A stretch of DNA of 64,000 bases from Winogradskyella costae (GCF_013403865.1 NZ_JABFDK010000002.1:310001-374000), one strand, 5' to 3'; shown: positions 9,007-18,358, counted from the stretch's first letter. Translations and numbers: made by a program. The notes: generated by a model from the letters alone, not told the origin.

Positions 9007-9987
9007 TTAAAATATTGGTCGCATTCTTAAATATTCGGTAGTCTTTTTTTTGCGTTCAAAATTTTTATAGATGTTTTCAATATCTTGAGAGGTTCTGTCC
9101 ATAACTTTAGCCACTTCATCTGCTGGATAGTCATTTTCCCAACCATACCAGATGAGATCCATTTGCTCAAAAGGCATTTGGTAAAAGAAATCTTCTTGGG
9201 TTTGTTCTGCAGTATAGGTGTCTGTTGTTGGTGTTCGGTCAATAATTTCTTGAGGAACGCCTAAGTGGCTTGCTAATTGGTAAACTTGTGTTTTGTATAA
9301 ATGACCAATAGGCATCACGTCTGCACCTCCATCACCATGTTTTACGAAAAAGCCTTGCTCAACTTCATGTTTGTTTGGTGTCCCAATAACAGCATAGTGT
9401 AAACGTTCCGCGTGATAGTAAAGCATGCTCATTCTGCTACGTTGTTTAAAATTGGTAGAAGCCACAATTTGAAGATATTCTTTAACAGGTAATAGCTTGC
9501 TTATTACGTCTCCATTTGGTTTTATGACCGTAACTGAAAAAGCAGGAGGTAGGTTGGATGCTGCATCTTGCTTAATTTCAATTTTAGCTTTATCTACTAA
9601 TGGATCAAAATTAGTTATCACTCTTCCTATAGCGTCGTCTCTTCTTTGGTAGCATCCAAAACCATCTAAAGCTTTGGTAATGTCTTCAACTATGGTATCT
9701 GTGACATCGAACTTGGCGGCTAATTTTTCAGCTAACATACGGCTATCACCACTAGAATCTTGTTCTGGAAGCATGATTGCAGTCACCTTATTTGGTCCAA
9801 AAGCTTTGGCCGATAATGCCATGCAAACTGAAGAGTCAATGCCTCCACTGATGCCAATAACCGCACCTCTTCGCTGTAATTTTTTTGCGACATCAGTTTT
9901 TAATTTTGAAATGATCTCATTACAAACTGTTTCGATGTTTTCAATATGTAAAATATCTTTTGAAAAAGGTTTACGTGTTGTAGTCAT
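9007..9987 (-). CDS. NAD synthetase-like N-type ATP pyrophosphatase (NadE family paralogue)
   Basis: A 326-residue member of the NadE family, enzymes that adenylate a carboxylate and amidate it with ammonia. Seen: PP-loop SGGIDSS at residues 47-53, GTPNKHE, and the loop KHGDGGADVMPIGHLYKTQV, all NadE hallmarks. Compared with the roughly 260-residue ammonia-dependent NadE I expect in this family, the protein is longer, with extra sequence around residues 105-170. The late NadE segment PTADL...DE is altered to TPTTDTYTAEQTQED. There is no glutaminase domain. Location between asnB-like and ligase genes suggests a specialised amidating role, but plain NAD synthesis cannot be excluded. Confidence 0.8.
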   Translation of the reverse strand: MTTTRKPFSKDILHIENIETVCNEIISKLKTDVAKKLQRRGAVIGISGGIDSSVCMALSAKAFGPNKVTAIMLPEQDSSGDSRMLAEKLAAKFDVTDTIVEDITKALDGFGCYQRRDDAIGRVITNFDPLVDKAKIEIKQDAASNLPPAFSVTVIKPNGDVISKLLPVKEYLQIVASTNFKQRSRMSMLYYHAERLHYAVIGTPNKHEVEQGFFVKHGDGGADVMPIGHLYKTQVYQLASHLGVPQEIIDRTPTTDTYTAEQTQEDFFYQMPFEQMDLIWYGWENDYPADEVAKVMDRTSQDIENIYKNFERKKKTTEYLRMRPIF

Positions 9988-9998
9988 AATTAATTCGT

Positions 9999-11987
9999 TT
10001 AGATGACAGGTTGGTCTAGTATTGTTTTATTCAATATTACAAGATCACCTTCTTGTAGTTTTGGTATGTTTTTGTTGATGAATAAATCATATAATATTTG
10101 AGTGGATAATACGGCAGTGATAGCCATATTATCAATTTCTGATACTTGTTTGTTTAGTGTCATCTTCTTTTTAAGCTGGCTGACATATGCGGCATTGAAA
10201 ACACCAAATTCTGTGATTTTTTCTTCCGAGAGCATCGAATCTAAATAAGGAGGCATGTCTTCTGAGAAAAAAGCGCTTTGAATAGGTGCTCGATAGGCTT
10301 GCTTCGATCGATTTAAAATAGATTCTGGTAATCTGTCTTTCATTAGTTTCTTTAACAGATACTTTTCGTTTAAGCCATTTAATTTTAAATCTGGATTTAA
10401 TTGCATGCAAAATTCGATAATCCTATGGTCTAAAAATGGGTAGCGACCTTCAACTGAATTTGCCATGGCCATTCTGTCTCCCTGAGAAGACAATAAGTAT
10501 TTAGACATGAAGAAATGTAATTCAATCCATTGTGCTTTAGTTAGGTAGTCGAGGTCTTTAAATTTTGTTTCTAACTGCTTTTCAATTTCAGCAATTGGAT
10601 TGTAATTATGAACAGCTTCTTTATAATCTTTAGAAAAATAATTATTGATTCGAGATGTATTATGCCAACGCAGTAAATGTGAATAAATTGGTGATGTTGT
10701 TTCACTCAATTTATAGCCAAAAAACATTTTTAATACGGTGTTGTTTGCTTTGCTTATTTGTGGAATGTAAGGGTATAATTTTTTAAGTAATAATGGACGA
10801 AATTTTGATTTCGGATCTTTAGCCCAAAAATGTTTAATCTTAGTTTCTTTAAATATGTTGTAACCTCCAAAGAGTTCATCGGCACCTTCGCCTGTTATAA
10901 CCACTTTAATATCCTGGTCTCGGACACTTTTTGCTAACAAACTCATAGGTGTAGGAGCAGTGCGTAATAAAGGAGCTTCAGAATGCCAAACGACATCTTT
11001 AAAGTTTTCTGAGATATCGTTTGGGTTACAGGTAATACGCGAGTGATTTGTGTGAAAGTAGTCTTGCGCTATATTTTGAAAAGATGATTCGTCAAAATCC
11101 TTTTCTGTAAAACCAATTGAGAAGGTTCTCAGATTATCTGGTAAAATCTTTTTGATAAAAGAAGTGGTAATACTAGAATCTAGTCCTCCGCTTAAATACG
11201 CGGCTACTTTTACATCTGCTCTAAGTCTTAGTTTTACAGCATCGGTAAAAATAGATTCAAATTCTTCAGAAGCTTCTTTTAATGTATTGTATTTATAATC
11301 GTTCGGTTTCGTTATTGGTAATTCCCAATAGGTTTTTGCAGTTTTAGCATTCGCGTTAATTATCATATAACTTCCAGGTGGTAATTCAAATACATCTTCA
11401 AAAGCTGTATTAGAAGAAAGTGTTGTCCAAAATGTGAAATATTCAGACAATGCTTTTGCCGAAATTTTTGGCCGAAATTCTGGAAATTCTAAAAACGATT
11501 TAATTTCAGAAGCAAAAACAAACGCGTCGTTAATTGTGGTGTAAAACAAAGGTCTAATACCAACACGATCTCGAGCTAAAAATAATTCTTGTTTAGTCTT
11601 GTCCCAAATAGCAATAGCAAACTGACCATTTAATTTACTTAGAAATTCAGGTCCATATTCTTCATATAAATAAATAATAACTTCGGTATCACTTTGGGTT
11701 TTAAATGTGTGATTTTTTGCTATTAGTTCTTCTCTAAGTTCAATATGGTTAAATATTTCACCATTAAACACAATCCATAATGAATCGTTAGAGTTGGATA
11801 ATGGCATGGTGCCTGTGGCTAAATCCACAATACTGAGACGCACACTGCCAAGACTAGCAGCTTCAGATATATATATACCACTTTCATCTGGGCCTCTATG
11901 CTTTATTCTTGTAAGCATTTGCTGAAGCCTGTGCGTTTTATCTTCGGTGGATAAATTAATATTAAAAAAGCCAGCGATTCCGCACAT
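9999..11987 (-). CDS. AsnB-like glutamine-hydrolysing amidotransferase
   Basis: A 662-residue class B asparagine synthetase homologue. After Met1 the sequence CGIAGFF exposes the N-terminal nucleophile Cys2 of the glutaminase domain. RGPDESG and FNGEIFNH follow, and the synthetase domain has the ATP pyrophosphatase loop SGGLDSS (residues 266-272) and GEGADELFGGY. Both half-reactions therefore look intact. Homologues in polysaccharide and natural-product loci amidate other carboxylates. Here it is followed after 11 bp by the NadE-like gene and preceded by an ACP gene after 24 bp, which argues for a pathway-specific substrate and not bulk asparagine (inference). Confidence 0.88.
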   Translation of the reverse strand: MCGIAGFFNINLSTEDKTHRLQQMLTRIKHRGPDESGIYISEAASLGSVRLSIVDLATGTMPLSNSNDSLWIVFNGEIFNHIELREELIAKNHTFKTQSDTEVIIYLYEEYGPEFLSKLNGQFAIAIWDKTKQELFLARDRVGIRPLFYTTINDAFVFASEIKSFLEFPEFRPKISAKALSEYFTFWTTLSSNTAFEDVFELPPGSYMIINANAKTAKTYWELPITKPNDYKYNTLKEASEEFESIFTDAVKLRLRADVKVAAYLSGGLDSSITTSFIKKILPDNLRTFSIGFTEKDFDESSFQNIAQDYFHTNHSRITCNPNDISENFKDVVWHSEAPLLRTAPTPMSLLAKSVRDQDIKVVITGEGADELFGGYNIFKETKIKHFWAKDPKSKFRPLLLKKLYPYIPQISKANNTVLKMFFGYKLSETTSPIYSHLLRWHNTSRINNYFSKDYKEAVHNYNPIAEIEKQLETKFKDLDYLTKAQWIELHFFMSKYLLSSQGDRMAMANSVEGRYPFLDHRIIEFCMQLNPDLKLNGLNEKYLLKKLMKDRLPESILNRSKQAYRAPIQSAFFSEDMPPYLDSMLSEEKITEFGVFNAAYVSQLKKKMTLNKQVSEIDNMAITAVLSTQILYDLFINKNIPKLQEGDLVILNKTILDQPVI

Positions 11988-12011
11988 AGTTAGATACTAT
12001 AAAATTCTAAT

Positions 12012-12260
12012 TTACATTTTACTCTCAATAAAGGCAATAATATTATTAATAGATTGAAAGTTTTCTACAACGAGTTCTTCATCACTAGTTGTTAAGTTAA
12101 ATTCTTCTTGTAGAAATTCAATTAAAAATAATAAACCCATAGAGTCCAAGATGCCTTCCTCAAAAATAAGAGTATCATCTTTTAACTTTTCGATATCATC
12201 AAAAGTAGATTCGATAATGTAATTTTTTACTTTAGTTTTTATGATCGTTTCTGTCTGCAT
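12012..12260 (-). CDS. Acyl carrier protein
   Basis: An 82-residue acidic helical protein of the phosphopantetheine carrier family. The prosthetic-group site is Ser40 in GILDSMGLL; housekeeping AcpP normally has DSL, so this is a divergent, probably dedicated carrier. It is the first gene of the tight ACP-asnB-nadE-ligase series (24 bp to the next gene), and a TAnnTTTG element lies about 80 nt upstream. The adjacent adenylate-forming enzyme could load it directly. The cargo is unknown. Confidence 0.88.
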   Translation of the reverse strand: MQTETIIKTKVKNYIIESTFDDIEKLKDDTLIFEEGILDSMGLLFLIEFLQEEFNLTTSDEELVVENFQSINNIIAFIESKM

Positions 12261-12341
12261 TATTAGGTGATTGTTATCTTTAATTAACTGAGATGAGTTG
12301 CGAAAAATATTGAAATTAAATCATTTTGATAGGTCTAAGCA

Positions 12342-12349
12342 CAAACTTA
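12342..12349 (-). promoter_or_regulatory. Possible promoter of the ACP-asnB-nadE-ligase genes
   Basis: Minus strand reads TAAGTTTG, matching TAnnTTTG, in the 192-bp gap between the acyltransferase and ACP genes. No well-spaced -33 TTG is seen. If active, the last four genes can be transcribed without the acyltransferase. Confidence 0.4.
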
Positions 12350-12452
12350 TTAATTTTCTTATCAAAAAATATCTAAAAACATTGATGAGTTATCCTAAAT
12401 TATTGTTGATAAATTAGTTATCTATATGAACTAAAGGATTTTTAAATAAAAA

Positions 12453-13055
12453 TTAGGCGTTGCTTTGCTTTAATTCATTGAAAAATTCTTGCTTTTTAAC
12501 TAACAAATTTTTAGATCTTTTAGTGAGTTTTCTTAACGGATTTCCTGCATATAACATCCATGAATTTAAATTGGATCCGATTAGAGATAGAGCACCAACG
12601 GAAGCTCCTTCTCCTATGAGAACATTGGGAAGTATAGTGCATCCTGCTCCGATAATGGCATGCTCACCAATTGAAACTCTTCCTTTTTTCATAGTTTTAT
12701 ATGAATCTGGAACAGTTGGGTTCGTTAATGAATTACCTGAGTAGTCATCCGTTTTACTGTATATTTTTACACCTTGAGATAAGCCACAAAAATCGTTGAG
12801 CTCAATGCCGTCTGATGCCAATAAGTGACAATATGAAGCAATGTGTACATAAGAGCCTATGTTTAGATAGCCATCTCCAGGTACTATAAGAGAGCAAAAT
12901 GAATCTATAATTACATTGTTGCCAATAGAGATATTTTGAATGCCAAAAATTAAACAATTTTTAGCAATTTTAACATTGGTTCCAAGAGATTTAAAGCCAA
13001 GTGGTTTTAGGTCATTGTTATCGTAATAACCAATTTCAAAGAGATTTGGGGTCAT
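12453..13055 (-). CDS. Left-handed beta-helix (hexapeptide) acyltransferase
   Basis: A 200-residue protein with many hexapeptide-repeat turns (for example ISIGNNVIID, LNIGSYVHIAS, VSIGEHAIIGAG, VLIGEGASVGA) and a C-terminal AGNPLRKL motif, as in maltose/galactoside O-acetyltransferases and WcaF-like enzymes. Such enzymes move an acyl group, usually acetyl, from CoA to a sugar hydroxyl or amine; some use acyl-ACP. It heads the minus-strand cluster but is separated from the ACP gene by 192 bp. A role in modifying a glycan or small metabolite is likely; the substrate is unknown. Confidence 0.85.
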   Translation of the reverse strand: MTPNLFEIGYYDNNDLKPLGFKSLGTNVKIAKNCLIFGIQNISIGNNVIIDSFCSLIVPGDGYLNIGSYVHIASYCHLLASDGIELNDFCGLSQGVKIYSKTDDYSGNSLTNPTVPDSYKTMKKGRVSIGEHAIIGAGCTILPNVLIGEGASVGALSLIGSNLNSWMLYAGNPLRKLTKRSKNLLVKKQEFFNELKQSNA

Positions 13056-13273
13056 TAAGTATGTTTTGTTTAAAAAGCTGAATAATAAATATATAAAAGA
13101 AATTAACTAGGATAAAGGTACATATAAAATTAAATAAAAATATGATATTTATCAGTCTGTATATGGTAGGTGAGAAGTTCGAACTTGTATGACGATAAAA
13201 ATGGGAATTATCCATTGAATTTATAAAAGGAATATCATTGAGTTCTTACAATATCTTTATTAAAATTGAGTTT

Positions 13274-13304
13274 TTGTGATATCAGCGCTGAATTCCGTAC
13301 TTTG
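13274..13304 (+). promoter_or_regulatory. Possible promoter of the peptidase/patatin/crtY genes
   Basis: TTG at 13274-13276 and TACTTTG at 13298-13304 with a 21-nt spacer. The -7 box has only one base between TA and TTTG, so it is a near match to the Bacteroidota consensus. Confidence 0.3.
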
Positions 13305-13330
13305 GTCTTATTCTTGTCTAGTTCTATCTT

Positions 13331-15304
13331 ATGAAGAAAATTTTTATTGTTTTTTGTGTTTTTATTATGAATTTGTCTTTTTCTCAACAGACTAAATATG
13401 TTGATTTTAAACGAGCAGACGGAATGCTTAGTATTGTTTTAGATTCTTCTATGGTAAAAGGAACGGTTTGGTACAATCTCGATATGATTAAATCAACAGA
13501 TTCTATATTTTTAGATGCCGTAAATATGACATTTGAAAATGTAGAGATAAGAGTAGGCGATTCTAATACTCAGAAACTAGACTATTTTAACACACAAAAT
13601 AAGATTTATTTTAAATATCCGTTTCAAAAAAATCAGACGTATACGATCCATCTTGATTATTCGGTAAAGCCTAAGCAGGCAATGTACTTTTTGAAAAGAG
13701 AAAATAAACCTCAAGTATGGACTCAAGGCCAAGGAAAGTATACAAGCCATTGGTTTCCCAGTTTAGATGATACTAATGATAAAATCATCTTCAATTTAAG
13801 TACGACTAAAGAATCTGGATATACTTTTATAGCAAATGGTTTAAATACAATAAATAGCGCATTAGATCATAATTTAGAAAAGGTTTCATATCAAATGAAA
13901 AAACCGATGTCTAGCTATTTATTAGCTTTAGTTTATGGCAAATACAACAAAAAAACAGAAACCTCAAAAAGTGGAGTTCCACTAGAGTTTTACTATTATC
14001 CTGAAGATTCCTTAAAAGTTGAACCTACGTATCGGTATTCTAAACGAATGTTCGATTTTCTAGAAGACGACATTGGTTTTGCATATCCGTGGCAGAACTA
14101 CAAGCAGGTACCAGTGCATGATTTTCTATATGCAGGTATGGAAAATACGAGCCTTACTATTTTCTCAGATGCATTTATGGTAGATAATATTGGGTTTAAT
14201 GATAAAAACTACGTTAGTGTTAATGCACACGAATTGGCCCATCAATGGTTCGGTAATTTGGTTACTGCGAAATCTGGAGAACATCATTGGTTGCAAGAGG
14301 GCTTTGCAACCTATTATTCACTTTTAGCGGAACGTGATATTTTTGGAGATAACTATTTCTACCATAAATTACTCGAGTCAGTCTTGGATCTAAGTCAACA
14401 AGATCTTTCTGGGAATGGAACGTCGCTTCTAGATCCTAAATCTAGTAGTTTAACGTTTTACCAACGTGGTGCTTGGGTCTTACATGTGTTAAAAGATAAG
14501 GTCGGTGATGTCGTTTTTAAGCAAGCGGTAAAAAATTACTTAAAAAAGTATCAATATTCTAATGTGGAGACTTCTGATTTTATTAATGAAGTAGAAAATA
14601 TTTATGGTAAGTCCTTATCTGGTTTTGTTAACTATTGGATTAAAAATAAAGCATTTCCTTATGATGAAGCTTATACAATTTTGAAAAGACAATCTACTTT
14701 TATAAATGAATATGAGATGGTAGACTGCGAGGTAAATTCTTCTAAATGTGCCGAGTATTTAAAGTATTATGTTTCAGATGAAGCAAAAGCTAAGGTTATT
14801 TCACAAATGCCAGAATTGGTAACAACGGAGGTTTTTAATAATAGTTTAAAGGTGCGACAAGCCATTTCAGAGCATGTGACTAAGATTCCTGAAAATTTAA
14901 AATCAGATTATGAGTCTTTACTTGATGATAAATCATACACTACAATAGAGAATGCTTTGTATAACCTTTGGGTTAATTTTCCATTAGAACGGTCAAAATA
15001 CCTTTCTAAAACTCGAAAAACAATTGGCTTCACTGATAAGAACGTTAGGATGTTGTGGATTGTATTAAATTTAAATACGCCGTATTATGATGCGGATAAC
15101 AAGCAAGTATTATTTGATGAGTTAAAGGAGTATACATCTGAAAAATATAATACAGATGTCAGAATTAAGGCCTTCAATTATCTAGATTTAATGAAATCTT
15201 GTACGGAAGAATGTCAATCTAATTTAGAAAAAGCAAAATCACATCACAACTGGCGAATGGTTAAATTTGCAAAACAACTGTCTGAGAAACTACAACAAAA
15301 ATAA
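13331..15304 (+). CDS. M1 family zinc aminopeptidase, secreted
   Basis: A 657-residue gluzincin metallopeptidase. The N-terminus MKKIFIVFCVFIMNLSFSQ is a signal peptide, so it should act in the periplasm or outside. The substrate-recognition box is AGMEN (268-272). The zinc site is HELAH (His300, Glu301, His304) with the third ligand Glu323 in LQEGFATY, exactly the HExxH-x18-E spacing. The C-terminal half is a helical repeat region. It probably trims peptides for nutrition or turnover. Only 6 bp separate it from the first patatin gene, so it likely heads an operon that may run to the lycopene cyclase. Confidence 0.93.
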   Translation: MKKIFIVFCVFIMNLSFSQQTKYVDFKRADGMLSIVLDSSMVKGTVWYNLDMIKSTDSIFLDAVNMTFENVEIRVGDSNTQKLDYFNTQNKIYFKYPFQKNQTYTIHLDYSVKPKQAMYFLKRENKPQVWTQGQGKYTSHWFPSLDDTNDKIIFNLSTTKESGYTFIANGLNTINSALDHNLEKVSYQMKKPMSSYLLALVYGKYNKKTETSKSGVPLEFYYYPEDSLKVEPTYRYSKRMFDFLEDDIGFAYPWQNYKQVPVHDFLYAGMENTSLTIFSDAFMVDNIGFNDKNYVSVNAHELAHQWFGNLVTAKSGEHHWLQEGFATYYSLLAERDIFGDNYFYHKLLESVLDLSQQDLSGNGTSLLDPKSSSLTFYQRGAWVLHVLKDKVGDVVFKQAVKNYLKKYQYSNVETSDFINEVENIYGKSLSGFVNYWIKNKAFPYDEAYTILKRQSTFINEYEMVDCEVNSSKCAEYLKYYVSDEAKAKVISQMPELVTTEVFNNSLKVRQAISEHVTKIPENLKSDYESLLDDKSYTTIENALYNLWVNFPLERSKYLSKTRKTIGFTDKNVRMLWIVLNLNTPYYDADNKQVLFDELKEYTSEKYNTDVRIKAFNYLDLMKSCTEECQSNLEKAKSHHNWRMVKFAKQLSEKLQQK

Positions 15305-15310
15305 AGATTA

Positions 15311-16216
15311 ATGCGAGCACTAGTGATATCTGGAGGTGGAAGTAAAGGTGCATTTGCAGGTGGTGTGGCGCAGTATTTAATTGAGAATAAAAAACACAAA
15401 TACGATTTGTTTATTGGGACGTCAACAGGAAGTCTTTTAGTGTCTCATTTAGGATTAAGCCGCGTCGATAAAATAAAACAAGTTTACACTAATGTAAATA
15501 ATGAGGCAATATTTGATAGTTGTCCTTTTATCGTTAAAAAGAAAAATGGTATTGAAACTATAGGGATTAATCATCTTACAGTGCTTCTGAATTTATTAAA
15601 AGGTCATAAGACATTCGGAACAAGTCTTAACTTAAAACAACTCATTAGAAGAACATTAACAAAGTCAGAGTTTATTACGCTTAAAGCGAGTCATATCGAT
15701 GTTGTAGTTACAGTTTCTAATTTATCACTTAATCAAGTTGAATATAAATCTATCATAGATTTTAATTACGATGAGTTTTGCGAATGGATTTGGATATCTT
15801 GTAATTACACACCATTTATGTCTCTGGCTAAAAAATATGGCTGCGAATATGCAGATGGTGGTTTAGGTTCTATGGTCCCTATTGAAGAAGCTATTAAGCG
15901 AGGGGCAACAATAATTGATGCGATTGTTTTACAAACGGAAATAAGTCAACTAAATAGGATGCCGTCGATTAATGCGTTTTCTTTACTGACTAATATGTTT
16001 GCGTTTATGTTAGATCGGATAGAGAGTCAAAATATTAAAATCGGTAAATTTGTAGCATCAAACCAAAATGCGATCATTAATTTTTATTATACTCCAACAG
16101 TTTTAACAACCAACTCATTGGTTTTTGATAAAGTTAAAATGACGAAATGGTGGGAGAGTGGCCTCAATTATGCTAAATATAAAAATGAGGAAGTTAGTCC
16201 TATAGAAACAGAATAA
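15311..16216 (+). CDS. Patatin-like phospholipase, first tandem copy
   Basis: A 301-residue patatin-fold lipase without a signal peptide, so probably cytoplasmic or membrane-associated. The oxyanion loop GGGSKGAFAGG follows the first strand. The nucleophile elbow is GTSTG with Ser38, and the Asp of the Ser-Asp dyad is Asp182 in YADGGLGS. The gene is followed after 28 bp by a close paralogue, 16245-17135, with the same start (MRALVISGGGSKGAFAGG) and the same spacing of catalytic residues. It should hydrolyse lipid acyl esters; the natural lipid is unknown. Confidence 0.92.
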   Translation: MRALVISGGGSKGAFAGGVAQYLIENKKHKYDLFIGTSTGSLLVSHLGLSRVDKIKQVYTNVNNEAIFDSCPFIVKKKNGIETIGINHLTVLLNLLKGHKTFGTSLNLKQLIRRTLTKSEFITLKASHIDVVVTVSNLSLNQVEYKSIIDFNYDEFCEWIWISCNYTPFMSLAKKYGCEYADGGLGSMVPIEEAIKRGATIIDAIVLQTEISQLNRMPSINAFSLLTNMFAFMLDRIESQNIKIGKFVASNQNAIINFYYTPTVLTTNSLVFDKVKMTKWWESGLNYAKYKNEEVSPIETE

Positions 16217-16244
16217 ATTCAACAATAATTAACATATATATTAA

Positions 16245-17135
16245 ATGCGAGCTTTAGTAATATCTGGTGGAGGAAGTAAAGGAGCCTTTGCGGGAGGTGT
16301 GGCGCAATACTTAATGGAGCGCGAAAAACACAACTACGATTTGTTTTTAGGTACATCCACAGGAAGTCTTTTAATACCGCATTTAGCAGTTAATGAGATT
16401 GGTAAATTGTACGATATTTTTACAAACGTACAGCAGCATGATATTTTTAGCATTAGCCCTTTTGTACAGCACAAAAAAGGGGATAGAGAATATGTATCTA
16501 TTGATTTTATAAATTCGTTGTGGCAATTTATAAGACGTAAACGAACGTTTGGAGAAAGCAAGGCGCTAAGACGTCATATAAGGAAAAACGTGACTTATGA
16601 AGAATATTTAAAAATTAGAAAAGAAAAGCACGATGTGGTGGTGACAGTTTCCAATTTGTCTATGAATCGGGTGGAGTATAAATCTATACAAGAATGTTCG
16701 TACGAAGAATTTTGTAATTGGATTTGGATTTCATGTAATTACATTCCATTTATGTCTTTAGCAAAAGTAGATGGTTACGAGTATGCAGATGGTGGATTAG
16801 GATCGGTAATACCCATAAGAGAAGCTATACAGCGTGGCGCAACAGAAGTAGATGCCATTGTTTTAGAAGCTGAAACTTTAGGAAAACAAAAGGTTCTGGG
16901 TAAAAATCCGTTTTCATTAATGATTAGTTTGTTTGGTCATTTATTAAATCAGGTAGAGCGAAATGATATCATTATAGGAAAATTAGCTGCACGAAATAAA
17001 AATGTAAAACTCAATTTGTATTATACACCTACTAGCCTTACCGAAAATTCCCTGATATTTAGTAAGCGATTAATGGAGAAATGGTGGCGAGAAGGCTACG
17101 AATATGCAGAAAGACGTCATGAAACGAAAAAATAG
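16245..17135 (+). CDS. Patatin-like phospholipase, second tandem copy
   Basis: A 296-residue paralogue of the gene just upstream, with nearly the same first 20 residues and identical placement of the catalytic dyad (Ser38 in GTSTG, Asp182 in YADGGLGS). The shared core WIWISCNY...PFMSLAK is also conserved, while the middle and C-terminal parts have drifted. This is a tandem duplication that is old enough to have diverged but has kept both active sites. It is followed 42 bp later by the lycopene cyclase gene. Confidence 0.92.
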   Translation: MRALVISGGGSKGAFAGGVAQYLMEREKHNYDLFLGTSTGSLLIPHLAVNEIGKLYDIFTNVQQHDIFSISPFVQHKKGDREYVSIDFINSLWQFIRRKRTFGESKALRRHIRKNVTYEEYLKIRKEKHDVVVTVSNLSMNRVEYKSIQECSYEEFCNWIWISCNYIPFMSLAKVDGYEYADGGLGSVIPIREAIQRGATEVDAIVLEAETLGKQKVLGKNPFSLMISLFGHLLNQVERNDIIIGKLAARNKNVKLNLYYTPTSLTENSLIFSKRLMEKWWREGYEYAERRHETKK

Positions 17136-17177
17136 CATTCTTTAGGTGAAATATTAAATTGCAATAAGAGTTATCAA

Positions 17178-18320
17178 ATGGGATTAAAATACGATTATAT
17201 TATTTTAGGAGCAGGTGCTTCCGGATTAATGCTAGCCTGTCGTATGGCTCAAGATGCTTATTTTAATAGTAAATCTATTTTAATTCTAGACCAAACTAAA
17301 GATAAAGGCAACGACAGAACTTGGTGTTTTTGGGAAGAAGGGGTTGGAGAATGGGATGAGCTCTTAGTAAGAAGTTGGAAAAATGTTTACTTTGGAAGTG
17401 ACGGGTTTTCTAAAGTTATTTCAATTGCTCCGTATACCTATAAAATGATTAGGAGCGAGGCGTTTTACAAATCACTTTGGGGAACTATAAATTCTAAATC
17501 TAATTTTAAATTTATTGAAGATACTGTTGATAATTTTACAGAATTAGAAAACGGAGTTCAAGTAATTAGTAAAAATGGGACGCATTTCGGTTCTAAGATC
17601 TTTAATAGTTTACCAAATCCTGAGGCATACAAATCACAAAATAAATATCCTTTAATACATCAGCACTTTGTAGGTTGGTTTGTAAGAACAAAAGCCGATT
17701 TAATTGATGATTCTGTAGCTACTATTATGGATTTCACAGTCCCTCAAAATGGAAACACAAGGTTTATGTATGTGTTACCTTTAGATAAAAAAACAGCATT
17801 GTTTGAATATACGTTGTTTTCAAAAGATCTATTAAGCTTTTCAGAGTATGAAGACGCTATAAAAGACTACTTACATAAGAGAAATATTCTAGATTACGAA
17901 ATTATAGAAAAGGAAAGGGGCAATATTCCCATGACATCTTTTAAGTTTAATGAATTGAATTCTCAGCACGTATTAAATATTGGAACTTCAGGCGGATGGA
18001 CAAAAGCAAGCTCTGGATATACTTTTACAAACTCTGCCAAGAAAACTAAGGAAATTGTGTCTTTTTTAAAGAATAATCAGGATTTATCTCAGTTTTCTAA
18101 GCAAGATAAATATAGCTTTTATGATCTTATATTGTTAGACGTATTAGCGCATCATAATAAGGAAGGGGCAGCCTTATTTTCGTCTATGTTCAAAAAAACA
18201 AACATTAAAACGATTTTTAAATTCTTAGATGAGGAATCTAACTTGTTAGAAGATGTGAAAATTATTTTATCAGTACCGCCAACACGATTTATTCAAGCCT
18301 TTTTTAAACGGCTATTCTAG
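17178..18320 (+). CDS. crtY: Lycopene beta-cyclase
   Basis: A 380-residue FAD/NAD-dependent cyclase. The N-terminus has the dinucleotide motif ILGAGASGLMLA, followed by DRTWCFWE, a signature of CrtY-type lycopene cyclases. The middle carries VLPLDKKTALFEYTLFS, and the conserved GTSGGWTKASSGYTF lies near residue 275. It should convert lycopene to beta-carotene at the membrane. The other carotenoid genes (crtI, crtB, crtZ) lie about 16 kb away at 34132-36911 on the opposite strand, so the pathway is split. Here it follows the tandem patatins, perhaps cotranscribed. Confidence 0.9.
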   Translation: MGLKYDYIILGAGASGLMLACRMAQDAYFNSKSILILDQTKDKGNDRTWCFWEEGVGEWDELLVRSWKNVYFGSDGFSKVISIAPYTYKMIRSEAFYKSLWGTINSKSNFKFIEDTVDNFTELENGVQVISKNGTHFGSKIFNSLPNPEAYKSQNKYPLIHQHFVGWFVRTKADLIDDSVATIMDFTVPQNGNTRFMYVLPLDKKTALFEYTLFSKDLLSFSEYEDAIKDYLHKRNILDYEIIEKERGNIPMTSFKFNELNSQHVLNIGTSGGWTKASSGYTFTNSAKKTKEIVSFLKNNQDLSQFSKQDKYSFYDLILLDVLAHHNKEGAALFSSMFKKTNIKTIFKFLDEESNLLEDVKIILSVPPTRFIQAFFKRLF

Positions 18321-18358
18321 GGTCTTTACTTTATCAAATTATACACTTGTCAGATAAA

